Positions 30,559 to 40,217 of a stretch of DNA of 63,952 nucleotides are shown one piece after another. This stretch comes from Bodo saltans (taxonomy: Eukaryota; Euglenozoa; Kinetoplastea; Eubodonida; Bodonidae): assembly GCA_001460835.1 (NCBI GenBank), contig CYKH01001973.1, positions 1-63,952 of the forward strand, written 5' to 3'. Below the pieces are notes generated by a model. The model was not told the origin of the DNA, did no database searches, and saw only the letters and a list, made by a program, of their open reading frames with translations. A program made the position numbers and the translations under genes. Every line of letters begins with the position of its first letter. Position 1 is the first letter of the stretch.

Positions 30559-31056
30559 ACTGAGAATGGAAACGAATTATCAAGTGCATTGCTGTGTGAG
30601 GAATTTCGTTCCACAAACAAAAATCTATCTGAGCCAAGTTACTGTGTGGATAGTTGTTAGTGGCGAGGGTGGTGAAGCGTTCAACCAAATGAATAATGAG
30701 CTGCAGACACACACAATATGTTGTGACACTGACCAACGAAAAAAAGAGAAAAACTTTTCGAGTATGAGCAAGTCCAAATATTGGATGTAAACCTTTGTTT
30801 TCTGACCCCTCGCTGCTCTCGCAAGGAAAGGCCAAGAAAAGCGCAGACAAAATGCTCGGCTGGAAAACAGGCTGCGATAATGAAATTGCACCGGACGCCA
30901 CTGCCTGTGCATTGCAGGAGGACTGGAGTAGATAATTTTTCTTTTGTTCCTTGAAGAACATCCCGTTACACTTTTCGCTTTTTGATCAAGGATCCTCTGT
31001 CTGAATGGTGCGTTGTCTGTCTGTCTTCAAAAGAAAGAAGCGCGCAACATTTAAAA
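30559..31056. other. Intergenic, nothing coding recognised
   Basis: An ATG-less leader with pyrimidine tract at 30961-30990 before the WDR60 gene; otherwise nothing recognised. Confidence 0.5.
30961..30990 (+). promoter_or_regulatory. Putative trans-splice acceptor of the WDR60-like gene
   Basis: Pyrimidine-rich TCCCGTTACACTTTTCGCTT followed by TTTGATCAAG, AG at 30989-30990, 67 nt before ATG 31057. It supports 31057 as the start in spite of the later frame change. Confidence 0.45.
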
Positions 31057-33725
31057 ATGCCTGAGCGCCGTGAGACTGACGAAGAGCGTGCAAGGAGCGC
31101 CGCGAGCGTGAGGCCGAAACCCCGGCACAACGAGAGGAGCGAAAGGCTCGTGAAGCGGAGCGTGACCGTCGGCGCGAAGGTGGTGGTCGCGAAACCGATG
31201 AACAGCGTGCCGCGCGCAAAGAAAAGGAACGCCGCGAGCGCGATGCCGAAACCCCGGCGCAACGAGAGGAACGGAAGGCCCGTGAAGCGGAGCGTGACCG
31301 TCAGCGGGAAGGTGGTCGCGAAACCGACGATCAGCGCGCCGCGCGCAAAGAAAAGGAGCGCCGTGAGCGCGAGGCCGAAACCCCGGCGCAACGAGAGGAA
31401 CGGAAGGCCCGTGAAGCGGAGCGTGACCGTCGGCGCGAAGGTGGTGGTCGCGAAACCGATGAGCAGCGTGCCGCGCGCAAAGAAAAGGAACGCCGCGAGC
31501 GCGTTGCCGAAACCCCGGCGCAACGAGAGGAACGGAAGGCCCGTGAAGCGGAGCGTGACCGTCAGCCACCCCCACTTGCGAGGTCAGAGCCGGTCGTCCA
31601 GGGTAGAAACCCGAACCTCCAGCCCGTCCAGCCCTCGTCAGGCGAACCTGAAGAATACGATGATGACTTCGAAGACGCATTTGAGCCTGAGAAGTTGGTC
31701 ATCGCCAACAAGGCAGTCCAGGAAGAGAACGCTGCGGCGAAGAGGCTCATGAATGCCGCCCCTGCTCCCTCAACATCATCTTCGTCCGGTGCTGCTGCGT
31801 CTGGTGGTGGTGGTGGGTCGCCAGCTCCCGATCGTGCTGGTGTCGTCGGCCAGAGTCGCTTTGGTGCGGACGACCTGCAACGACAAAAATACCGTCAGCA
31901 GTTCGAAAAGGACAAAGAACGAGGTGAGGCGTTGCGTCGCTTGGTGGTCTTCGATGAAGTCAGCATGGTGATCGCTGACATTCCACCCCTCTCTGAGTAC
32001 GACATGTACATTCGGAATTTTGGAGGTACTGGTAGAACCCAGAGCGGCGTCCAGGCGCCTGCGTTGGAAGATAAAATTGACGTTGAGGTGCAAGCTGAAC
32101 GTGTGGCAAGCAAATCAAAGATGTCCCAGTGTCCCGAAGATTTGGGTCTTTTCCCAGAGAGAGCTGCTGCTGCACAAACAGCAACCACGGCAGACGACGG
32201 AGAAAGCGGTGCCCCTGGTGCCACTCGCAAGATTGCTGGGCCTACCGCTGTCGATGCGACGATGCTATCCTCGTTTCTCTCACGCGTCTTCCCTGTGATG
32301 CGCACGCTTCTCGATGAGTCGCACTTTGGTCACGGAGCAAACATCAAAAAGTCGACCATTCCTTTGTCGGACAGCTTCACGACGTTTGCAGCCAAGGAGA
32401 CCGCCGGGCGTCCAGTGCAACGCATTCTGTACAACCCAACTGCGTCCCAATACGTCCTCTGTCTGCACGGTGCTAAAGTTGGACATGCGAATGCCCCCGA
32501 GAAGCGCCTCCCTTCGGATCGGTCCGATGGTCTTGCTGTCGTCTGGAACATCAACGATCAAACCATGCCCGATAAACTCTTGACGCATTCCTGTTCTCTC
32601 AATGCAGCATGCTTCAGTCCTAGTCGACCTCATCTCGTGTACGGTGGCGGTAACGACGGTGCCGTGTGCATTTGGGATCTTCGAGAGACAGATTCCCTTC
32701 ACCACTCAGATGATAAGGTGTCGACCATTACCCTTCGAGCCCCGTCATTCACCACAGAATGGCAACATGAAAATCACAAAGCCCCGATTGTTCAAATGTG
32801 TGTCGCAGGCTACAATTCCATTCTTGGTAACCGACGAGATGAAAACGACCAGCTCGTCACCCTCGATCAAGATGGTAACGTTCACTTCTGGATGGTGAAC
32901 GATGGCACTGGGAATGGAGGTGGTAGCGCAGCAAACAGCGGAGGAGGAGCTTCTTCAGGAAAGCAAACGTCGTTATCTGATCAAGATCATGGCCAGTTGA
33001 TGGGGTCGATTGTTCGGTGCTTCCGTGCGGCGTCCTTGAGCGTAGGTCGCCCGCTCCCATCAAAGAGCTCCACAAGTTCGTCGTCTTCCCTAGGAGGCAG
33101 TTTGCTTTCGTACGAAAGCCCACAAAGCAGCAGCAACAACAACAAACTTGTCGGCAATGCGTTTGATTTTGATTTCTGCCCAGCAGATCCTTCGCGCTTC
33201 GTCGTAGCGGCTGGAGCGTCGCTCCACCACCTTAGCCGTTTCAGCAGTATTGCTGCCCCATCGTCCTACGGCCCACATTCGCAATTTTTTGGCGACGCTG
33301 CTAGTGCTCCGTCTGCATGCAGCTTCAGCACTCTAGACAGTCGCATCCTGATCGGTGGTTACAGCGACGGTTCTGTTCGAGTTTACCTCCGAGACGAAGC
33401 GTTACCGCAATTATCGATTCCGATTTCCTTCACACCGATTCGCCAAGTGCAAACAAGCAACACTATCAAGCTTATCACGTTCGCACTCGATGAGAATGGT
33501 GTGTTTTACATTCTTGATCACGGCATCGATGAGAAGGAAGTCCCTGTGGTGCAATGCAGTGCAGGTACTCCACAAACGGGAAAATGTACAGCGTTTTCGA
33601 CTCCACTGGAGGACAAGGGAAGCAGCCAGCTCGCATTCGGATTTGAGGACGGCTCATTTCAGCTTCACACACTCAACAACAAGTGGTTGGCCCCACCGAA
33701 CACTCGTTCAGAAAGGTGGTTGTAA
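31057..33725 (+). CDS. DYNC2I1: WDR60-like IFT-dynein (dynein-2) intermediate chain, frameshifted near its 5' end
   Basis: The main frame runs from about 31080 to TAA-equivalent stop at 33725 but has no ATG until 31749. The credible ATG (31057, MPERRETDEERA) is in another frame, and the two join if about 13 nt missing near 31092 are restored; total length then becomes a multiple of three (893 residues). The N-terminus is a tandem Arg/Glu repeat of 43-44 residues. It is followed by an acidic EEYDDDFEDAFEPEK segment and PPLSEYDMYIRNFGG, both hallmarks of WDR60 (dynein-2 intermediate chain). WD-type repeats follow: GGGNDGAVCIWDLRETD, LVTLDQDGNVHFWMVND and GGYSDGSVRVYLRDE. The protein would help assemble the retrograde intraflagellar transport motor. 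The frame break could be real, a sequencing error or a repeat-collapse artefact. Confidence 0.8.
31083..31560. repeat. 129/132-bp coding tandem repeat in the WDR60-like gene
   Basis: The marker GCCGAAACCCCGGC recurs at 31113, 31245, 31374 and 31506, giving periods of 132, 129 and 132 bp. The encoded unit is RETDEQRAARKEKERRERE followed by AETPAQREERKAREAERDRR and EGG/EGGG. About 3.6 copies are present. The GC-rich unit contains no stop in most of the six frames. Confidence 0.92.
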
Positions 33726-34025
33726 GAGCACAACAATGGAATGCGTCGTAGCCTGAGAAAGACGGATGCCTTCAATCATCATACGTGTATGACGAAGTAG
33801 AGATACAAAAAATATAGCTTTTTTTGTGTATGTGCGACGCACAACACATGAAATGAAAAGAAACGATATCTTTCCTGCAAGCAACGATAGAAATTTCTTT
33901 TCCTACTACAACGGCAGTTTCTGCGTCGCATGACGTGACGTTCTCTCTCTCTCTCTATCCGAAATCGATTTTCTTCGTCTTTCTTTTGCACGCAAACATA
34001 GTCAAAGGGAAGGTGTAAGTTTCTG
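33726..34025. other. Intergenic with CT-dinucleotide tract
   Basis: A CT run (33943-33957) and a pyrimidine tract to about 33988 precede the next gene; a candidate AG lies at 34000-34001. No gene seen. Confidence 0.5.
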
Positions 34026-35030
34026 ATGCTTTGCAGGACACTACCTCGCGTCTGTCAGCAAGCCGCTGCAGCAGCAGCAGCTGCAACGAGTGGCATACCT
34101 CATTCGGCATTTGCAACAGATGCGGAGCGAAACGCCGCTGCTGCTGCGTCAAGCAGCACCGGCCACGCACCAGTCTTTCCGCCTTTTGAGTACAAAATGA
34201 GGGCGCGATATTCACCCCTGTTTGCGTCGCGCAACCTCTCTGACTTCATGTTCTCCAAAGGAGATCAAATCATGTCCGTCGCCTGTACGTACACCCACGA
34301 GCCCTCTCAAGTTCAAGTGACTCTCATTCCTCTTGTTCACTATGCGCATCCTCAGTTCTTCCAGCAAGTGGACAGCTTGTGCTGCCAACATGACTCAGTC
34401 CTCATGGAAGGCCGTGTTCCGAACACAGGCGCACCTCACAGCACGTTAGTGCCTCCTCGATCGTATGAGGAACGTGTTCGGCCTATTGACGAGGAAGATT
34501 CAGAGGGTTGGGAGCCTCATGACGCTCAGAGGTACTGGCAGCCATTCTCGTGGGGTGTCAAGGGGAGCCCGAAGTTTACCGTTATCCATGCAGCAGACCG
34601 ATACGACTATGAACGGTTGCCGTGGTGGGCGTCATTGCGGTTTAACATTCCGCTGGTTGGCTCCTACGCGCGTGAGAAGCATTGCATGGATATGATTTCT
34701 CCACTGGTTGGAAATGGTTACAAGTCGTTTGCGGTGCCGTGGGGTGCCGCTCACGCACCAATCTTCCACGATATGCTCACAGATCACGGGTTTGAACAGA
34801 CAAGCATGTGTACGTTAATAGTTTGGTCAAAGATCGATGGAGATCGAAGTTCTGCCGAGTGGACTCGGATGGATACGAAGCTGCGATTCTTGGGAATGCG
34901 CACAGCAATACTACAAACATTCGCGTTGATTGCAGTGTTGATTGTAGCGTCACCCCATCTCATTGGATTTACGTCTCAGACTGAGGAGGATGAGTCAAAC
35001 GCGTACACCAGGAGACAAAGGAATGGTTGA
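34026..35030 (+). CDS. Membrane-anchored TraB/TIKI-like protein, tentative
   Basis: 334 residues from ATG 34026. The N-terminus (MLCRTLPRVCQQ then an Ala run) has a mitochondrial-presequence look. The core contains VTLIPLVHYAHPQFF ... CQHDSVLMEGRV, and later FAVPWGAAHAPIFHDMLTDHGF. The pairing of an early strand with His, an acidic LMEG and a late GAAHxxxxxxxLxxxGF matches the pattern of the TraB/PrgY/TIKI superfamily, thought to be metalloproteases or regulators. A C-terminal transmembrane helix spans about residues 296-315 (ILQTFALIAVLIVASPHLIG), leaving a short polar tail. The family match is by motif only; catalytic function is unproven. Its place in the polycistron gives no hint. Confidence 0.6.
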   Translation: MLCRTLPRVCQQAAAAAAAATSGIPHSAFATDAERNAAAAASSSTGHAPVFPPFEYKMRARYSPLFASRNLSDFMFSKGDQIMSVACTYTHEPSQVQVTLIPLVHYAHPQFFQQVDSLCCQHDSVLMEGRVPNTGAPHSTLVPPRSYEERVRPIDEEDSEGWEPHDAQRYWQPFSWGVKGSPKFTVIHAADRYDYERLPWWASLRFNIPLVGSYAREKHCMDMISPLVGNGYKSFAVPWGAAHAPIFHDMLTDHGFEQTSMCTLIVWSKIDGDRSSAEWTRMDTKLRFLGMRTAILQTFALIAVLIVASPHLIGFTSQTEEDESNAYTRRQRNG

Positions 35031-35208
35031 CCATATGGGGTGATGCCTATGGAACGTTGTTTCCTTTCTTAACGTTTTCGTTTTATCAAATTTACAGGGG
35101 AAACTTCAGTGTAGATTTATGTGTTTGTTTGTTTCTACGACATGATAAACAGGAGTAGAAAGTTCCCCTTGCTCTGCCCTCTCCTTCGCCCTTGCACAAT
35201 TTCTCCAT

Positions 35209-37272
35209 ATGGTGTCCTCAGCAGAACTCTACGGCGGTGGTGCCGTTATGGCAGCACCACATCCTCTTGAGCTCCGTCGCACCCATCACGCCAAGTCATC
35301 GTCGACGATTATCAACATCGACGATGACACCGTACAAAGAACCTTTCCAACGGTTGCGGTTGAGGGCGGTGAAGGGATATTGGTGAGCCCTAGAATTAGC
35401 AGCGCCGCGCGAAAGCGGAAGGAAGTTCTCAGCAAGAAGCAACATGCCTCTTCTGAAAAGTCTACTAGCAGCAATAAGGTAGCCGCAGCACAACTGTCGT
35501 CTGCCAGATCCTCAAGGCACAGTCAGCAACAAAATCATTCCGCACCTCGTAGTGGCAGAGGCGTTCACTCAGTAGACTCCTTTGATCCAGCAGATATGTC
35601 AGACGCAACGTCGCTGACGAATTCCTCCGTACCTGCATCGTCCATCTCCGTCTCCTACGCGGAGGCACTCATGAATGGCGTCGCGTTGGAGGAAGACGGC
35701 GTTGAGGTCGAAGAGGAGGAGGAACACAACGACAATGCGTACCTGTACTGCGAAGATGAAGTAGAATCTCTCTGCCGCCAGAATCATGACGATGAAGAGG
35801 AGCAAGACAATGGAGCAAGTCAGCCAGCATTAGAGGGTGGGACTCGTCGGCAGTTTGAGAGTGAGGAGGTTACCCACGAGGAAGAAGAAGTTGTCGATGA
35901 TGGGCCACATCGTTTGTCGTTTGATGAAGAAGGCTCCAGCACGCAGCGACTTCGCCAACTTCGGCAACTGCCAGGCGGCTCATCCAGCCAGCCATACGAA
36001 GATATTCCAGAAGAGCTTGTCGCAGGTCAGTTTCAATCACCGCGGGATGCCAATAGCTTTATCTTCAACTTCCTTCAAAGAAAAAGTCGAGAAGATGAGG
36101 AAGAATCTCAGGAGCAGCATCACAAACAAGAATTGCAGGAAATCGCACAGCACTTCAGCTTGATTCAAGAAGCAGACCTGCATCGCCTCGTCGATGAACG
36201 GGAGCACGAAGAGCTGCTTCACCCGGAAGACGGTGGTGATGCCCTCGTTGGCTACGATGATGCCAATGACGACCCTTGCCTATCTTCTGTGTGCTCTTCA
36301 CCAGACCTCGACCGTGAGCATTTTCATCCTCGCTTGGAGTTCCAGTCCGCATCAGCAGGTGTAGCCCCAGTGCGAGAGCCTGACTATGACCCAATGGACG
36401 AAATTCGCATGCTGCTTGCGTACACCACCTCGGACGGAGAACTCTTGGAACATCCATACGTCGACATGGATCGTCAACGTGCGATGATAGCACACGAGCG
36501 TAGCGATGCGCATCAAGATTTCTGTTCGAAGCATTATCAGCAGCAGCAGGTCTCGATGCTCGATCGAACGACGATGATTCGTACGTTGCTGTTCGAGGCC
36601 CACCGGCACCAGTCGACTCGGAGGAAAGCTGCAGCAGCTGTCATCGCTGCCGCTTCTGTTGATCAAGAGGATGATCAAAGTGCGAAACAGGACTTTATGG
36701 TGTCATCAGCAGCCTCCCACCGTCGTCCTTTTATCCTTCACCAGCGAGGGTGGCAAGCAGTTGCCAACGACGTTGAGCGCACCATCACCATGGAGGGCCC
36801 AATGTCTGCGCAACGGAAGTTATCCTGCATGTGTATTTTCAATCCAAACCGCATAGATCCCCCAGTCATGGAGAATGTCGATGATGAACGATTTAGACGT
36901 ATGGAGCGACAAGAAGGCATTCTACGCCACATCTACTGTCGCCTCGACAACCACCTGTTTGCGGACGACATACGTGAGGGTGTCTCAACTCCACACCCAT
37001 TTGCATCGTCAACGCCAAACGACCGCAACGACAACGACAACACGGACTGGGGATCTGCCCAACGCGACGATGGTGGCTTCCATCCCGGATACACTGGTGC
37101 GGATGACGACGACGATGACGATGATGATGGGGAGGAGAGCAACGAGGACAACACGAGCAGTGACTCAGACTCTGAGGGTCGCGCATCGTGGTTTACGTAC
37201 GAAGCCCCGATCTCAATTCCGTTGCCAAGCTACGCGTCAACAGCAGATCGGAGCCAGCGGGAATCGATGTAG
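35209..37272 (+). CDS. Large acidic protein, unknown
   Basis: 687 residues from ATG 35209. It is strongly acidic with many Glu, Asp, His and Ser. Notable are an EEEEE-type stretch near residue 170, an eight-Asp run near the C-terminus (DDDDDDDDGEESNEDN), and a phosphosite-like SDSDSEG. Two parts look more ordered: helical segments around residues 280-350 (FIFNFLQRKSREDEE, LQEIAQHFSLIQEADLHRLV) and around 440-560 (MIRTLLFEAHRHQSTRRKAA, FILHQRGWQAVANDVERTIT). No transmembrane helix, signal or named domain is recognised. Acidic tracts suggest protein or histone/basic-partner binding. An acidic nuclear or cytoskeletal scaffold is possible but unproven. Confidence 0.8.
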   Translation: MVSSAELYGGGAVMAAPHPLELRRTHHAKSSSTIINIDDDTVQRTFPTVAVEGGEGILVSPRISSAARKRKEVLSKKQHASSEKSTSSNKVAAAQLSSARSSRHSQQQNHSAPRSGRGVHSVDSFDPADMSDATSLTNSSVPASSISVSYAEALMNGVALEEDGVEVEEEEEHNDNAYLYCEDEVESLCRQNHDDEEEQDNGASQPALEGGTRRQFESEEVTHEEEEVVDDGPHRLSFDEEGSSTQRLRQLRQLPGGSSSQPYEDIPEELVAGQFQSPRDANSFIFNFLQRKSREDEEESQEQHHKQELQEIAQHFSLIQEADLHRLVDEREHEELLHPEDGGDALVGYDDANDDPCLSSVCSSPDLDREHFHPRLEFQSASAGVAPVREPDYDPMDEIRMLLAYTTSDGELLEHPYVDMDRQRAMIAHERSDAHQDFCSKHYQQQQVSMLDRTTMIRTLLFEAHRHQSTRRKAAAAVIAAASVDQEDDQSAKQDFMVSSAASHRRPFILHQRGWQAVANDVERTITMEGPMSAQRKLSCMCIFNPNRIDPPVMENVDDERFRRMERQEGILRHIYCRLDNHLFADDIREGVSTPHPFASSTPNDRNDNDNTDWGSAQRDDGGFHPGYTGADDDDDDDDDGEESNEDNTSSDSDSEGRASWFTYEAPISIPLPSYASTADRSQRESM

Positions 37273-38254
37273 AACCTCCCCTTTCCAATTACAACTTGTT
37301 ACAGCTTCACATTTCCTCCCTCTGATTTTATCTTTACAAAAGGAACCCACTCTCATTAGTTGGGAAGCGCAAGAAATGCAGCTTCGAAAAAAAATAATAA
37401 TCAAAGAATGAAAGAGCACAAGACACTCCCCTCTTCACACAGTCCCCACCACATTCCTCTAAATCCCCTTTCCTCACAACGAACAACAGCGACGTGTGTG
37501 TGTTTACGTCACTAACCTGACGTTGCTTGGGAAAAGGGGGTGACACAGAGACCACCGTTGCGCCTTCGTTCGCAATCGCAGGCGCATTGTTGGATTTATT
37601 TATTTATTTTTTATCTTTTTTTTGTTGCATGGTCTCTGCAGTGTTCATGAACAACAGTTTTTTTAAAAAAAATCATCCAAACAAATACACAAACCCAAAA
37701 AAAAAAGTGAAGCAACAAAGAACCGTGGGATCTCATCATACAGCAAGCCAAGAGGACACATTGTCCCTTTTTTTTTTTGACCCAAACAAATGCGTCCCAC
37801 CACAATCAAATCCAATCTTTGGTCGTGAGAGAGACGAAAACTGATTTGGGAAATGAAAATTACCAAATTCGTTTTTTCGTTGAGTTTTTTTTTTCTTCTA
37901 GCCAGACTCAATTTGCTTCTCGCGACTTTTATCAGAAAAGAACGAGAAACGATGTGAAACGCATGTCTGAATTTGGCGTAGAGACGAAGAACATCTAAAG
38001 GAAACGCATGAATCTAAGCGAGAAAGTATGAGTCAAGGGAAAAAAATGTATTTGAGAAGAAGGAACTTTGCTGTGTTGCTCAAAATGAAATTTTTGAAGG
38101 TGAAACTGAAGTTGACAAGAAGGTTGAATTAGTAAGAGGAGGTAGTGAATGCAAATTGCAATTTTTCCTTTGAAATTGGCGAAAACGCTCGTCGAAATCT
38201 CTTTGTCGTCGAATGTATGTTGTGTTTATTTCTTGTGAGATTGCAAACAAAGCA
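37273..38254. other. Long intergenic gap, pyrimidine tracts
   Basis: About 980 bp. T-rich tract at 37592-37626 ends near AG 37640-37641; further T-runs at about 37764-37778 and 37885-37898 end at AG 37900-37901. A poly-A stretch lies near 37664 and 37689. No credible ORF. More than one processing site may be used. Confidence 0.55.
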
Positions 38255-39157
38255 ATGATGAAACGCTGGTTTAGCCGCGTGGCTGCATCATCAAGCTTCG
38301 GTGCTGCGGCTGCTGTCTCGAACCCACTCAAATTTTCAACGCGAAAGTTCTCATCGAACTCGTCGTACAACAGTGGAGATGCTTCGCAAGGAATGCAAGG
38401 CAATGATCAGGTCGCTGATTATGCGAAGGAGACGTTAGTTGAGGCCGCTGCGAGCGGTCAATATGCCGAGCACAAGCCTCGTGCCATTATGTTCGTGAAC
38501 AAACGTCCAGTTGAGATCATCCCCCAGGAAGAGAATCTGCTCGAGGTGCTTGAGCGTGAGGGCATCCGCGTGCCAAAGTTCTGCTATCACCCCATTCTCT
38601 CCGTTGCGGGTAACTGCCGTATGTGTCTTGTGCAAGTGGACGGCACGTCCAACTTGATTGTTGCGTGCGCGACGGCGACGCTCCCTGGCATGTCCATCAT
38701 CACCGATAGTCGCCTCGTGCGTGATGCACGCGAGGGTAACGTGGAGCTCATTCTGATCAACCACCCCAACGATTGCCCCATTTGTGAGCAGGCCACGAAT
38801 TGTGATCTTCAAAACATTTCCATGAACTACGGTACTGATATTCCTCGCTTCAAGGAGGACAAGCGTGCCGTTGAGGACTTCTATTTTGATCCCCAGACTC
38901 GTGTTGTGTTAAACCGTTGCATTCACTGCACTCGCTGTGTTCGTTATTTGAATGAGCACGCGCAGGACTTTAACCTCGGCATGATTGGCCGTGGAGGTCT
39001 TAGCGAGATCGGCACCTTCTTAGACGAGCTTGAAGTCAAAACAGACAACAATTTGCCCGTCTCACAACTGTGCCCCGTGGGAAATCTGTGCCTTGCTGAA
39101 GCTGATGAGAACAACGCGATCCTCGCTGAGTTGGAGGACCTAGAGCTCAAGGCGTGA
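38255..39157 (+). CDS. NDUFS1: Complex I 75-kDa-type subunit, N-terminal Fe-S part only
   Basis: 300 residues from ATG 38255 (a second ATG follows at 38258). A mitochondrial presequence is evident (MMKRWFSRVAASSSFGAAAA). All three cluster motifs of NDUFS1/NuoG are present. The 2Fe-2S site is CYHPILSVAGNCRMC with the fourth Cys in VACAT. The His-containing 4Fe-4S site is HPNDCPICEQATNC. The second 4Fe-4S site is CIHCTRC with the distal Cys in CPVGNL. It stops after that motif, so the ~400-residue molybdopterin-oxidoreductase-like half of bacterial and animal proteins is absent. The frame ends in an ordinary stop and no decay is visible, so the short form seems genuine. It should carry electrons from NADH within mitochondrial complex I. 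A short hydrogenosome-style form is an alternative reading, but the presequence and other mitochondrial genes nearby favour complex I. Confidence 0.93.
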   Translation: MMKRWFSRVAASSSFGAAAAVSNPLKFSTRKFSSNSSYNSGDASQGMQGNDQVADYAKETLVEAAASGQYAEHKPRAIMFVNKRPVEIIPQEENLLEVLEREGIRVPKFCYHPILSVAGNCRMCLVQVDGTSNLIVACATATLPGMSIITDSRLVRDAREGNVELILINHPNDCPICEQATNCDLQNISMNYGTDIPRFKEDKRAVEDFYFDPQTRVVLNRCIHCTRCVRYLNEHAQDFNLGMIGRGGLSEIGTFLDELEVKTDNNLPVSQLCPVGNLCLAEADENNAILAELEDLELKA

Positions 39158-39560
39158 TTAAAAAAAAATCCCGTGCTGCGAACACTCACAAGTGCCGTCT
39201 GAGAGTTGCGCCTTTTTTTAAAAAAAAATCCCTCCCTTTGTTTTGTTATTGGGTGTGCGATTCTTTCGCGTGTCATGCGCGCTATTTGGGTTTGCTTTTT
39301 CCTTGTGCCAACGTGTCTCTCACCCATTCATAGCACTGTGATGAGACAAAAAAAAAACGCATAGGCCGTGATATCATCCCTCCTCCCAATCCCACACACA
39401 TTGAAACAGTCGTAATGCGCAACTTCACCAACAACAACCACGCAGGAGCAGGATGTGTAAACCACTGAGCATCTGAAAAGAATTATTCTCGTCCATTTTT
39501 GCCTTGTTCTTCGGCCACTACAGGCATTCGTGTGAAATCACACGAGAAAAGGAAAGAATA
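39158..39560. other. Intergenic
   Basis: Two A9-type runs flanked by TTAAA/ATCCC (39163, 39221) and a good pyrimidine tract at the end. No gene seen. Confidence 0.5.
39486..39523 (+). promoter_or_regulatory. Putative trans-splice acceptor
   Basis: TTCTCGTCCATTTTTGCCTT... ending CACTACAG, AG at 39522-39523, 38 nt before ATG 39561. Confidence 0.5.
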
Positions 39561-40052
39561 ATGGACTGGTATCGAATTTTGAGAGTCGATGCAACTGCCA
39601 CGCAGAAAGAGATTCGAGAGGCTTTCAAGACCATGGCGCTCTTAACACACCCCGACAAGAAACATGATGTGCCCTCGCCATCCCCATCGTCAAGCCGAAA
39701 TCAAAGTGAAGTCTCTCTCCCAACGTTTGTGGACGTACGAGAGGCAGCAGGCGTTCTGCTTGACCCATTGCAACGCGCGTTGTTTGATGGGCAACGTGTC
39801 CATCAGCTAGTGCGCACAGAGGGGAGAATATCGTCCTCTCTAGACGACCAAGATATCAGCGACATCACTTTCGATGAAGACTCATCGACATTTTGGGCTG
39901 TTGTAGAATGCAGATGCGGTGGAGAATACCGTGTCCTCTTGTCACACGCTCCGAAAGGTGGTCGGTACGTATGCGAGTGTGAATCGTGCTCGCTAGTGGT
40001 TGAGCTGACCGTCTCCGATGAATGCATGCGTAGTGCGGCTCCAGCGTTGTAA
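39561..40052 (+). CDS. DPH4: DPH4-type J protein (diphthamide synthesis, DNAJC24/Jjj3)
   Basis: 163 residues from ATG 39561; 19 upstream in-frame codons are read as 5' UTR because the J domain begins directly at MDWYRILRVDATATQKEIRE. The HPD motif is in LLTHPDKK. The C-terminal half carries the CSL/DPH zinc-binding signature: VECRCGGEYRV followed by YVCECESCSLVVEL. J domain plus CSL zinc module is the DPH4 architecture. In other eukaryotes this protein supplies iron/electrons or chaperoning for the first step of diphthamide formation on elongation factor 2. A Ser/Pro-rich insertion (residues about 41-55) separates the J-domain helices. Length agrees with DPH4 (~150-170). Confidence 0.9.
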   Translation: MDWYRILRVDATATQKEIREAFKTMALLTHPDKKHDVPSPSPSSSRNQSEVSLPTFVDVREAAGVLLDPLQRALFDGQRVHQLVRTEGRISSSLDDQDISDITFDEDSSTFWAVVECRCGGEYRVLLSHAPKGGRYVCECESCSLVVELTVSDECMRSAAPAL

Positions 40053-40217
40053 GCAAGAGGGCATTTGCAGTAAGAGTTTCTCACAGTTTTTTTATTATTT
40101 ATTTTTTTTGGAGCAGTAATCGGTCGTGCTATTTTATGGTTCATTCCAATAACGCCTCGTGTCTTTGTAAAATTGATTTGTCTGTTTTGCATCGCTAAAT
40201 GACAAAAGTTTGCACCG

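Noticed and set aside
30982-31752. 256-codon + strand ORF through the WDR60 repeats
   Set aside because: Its Lys/Arg/Val composition is the off-frame reading of the E/R repeat. Only the ATG at 31057 and its first codons are used in the interpretation.
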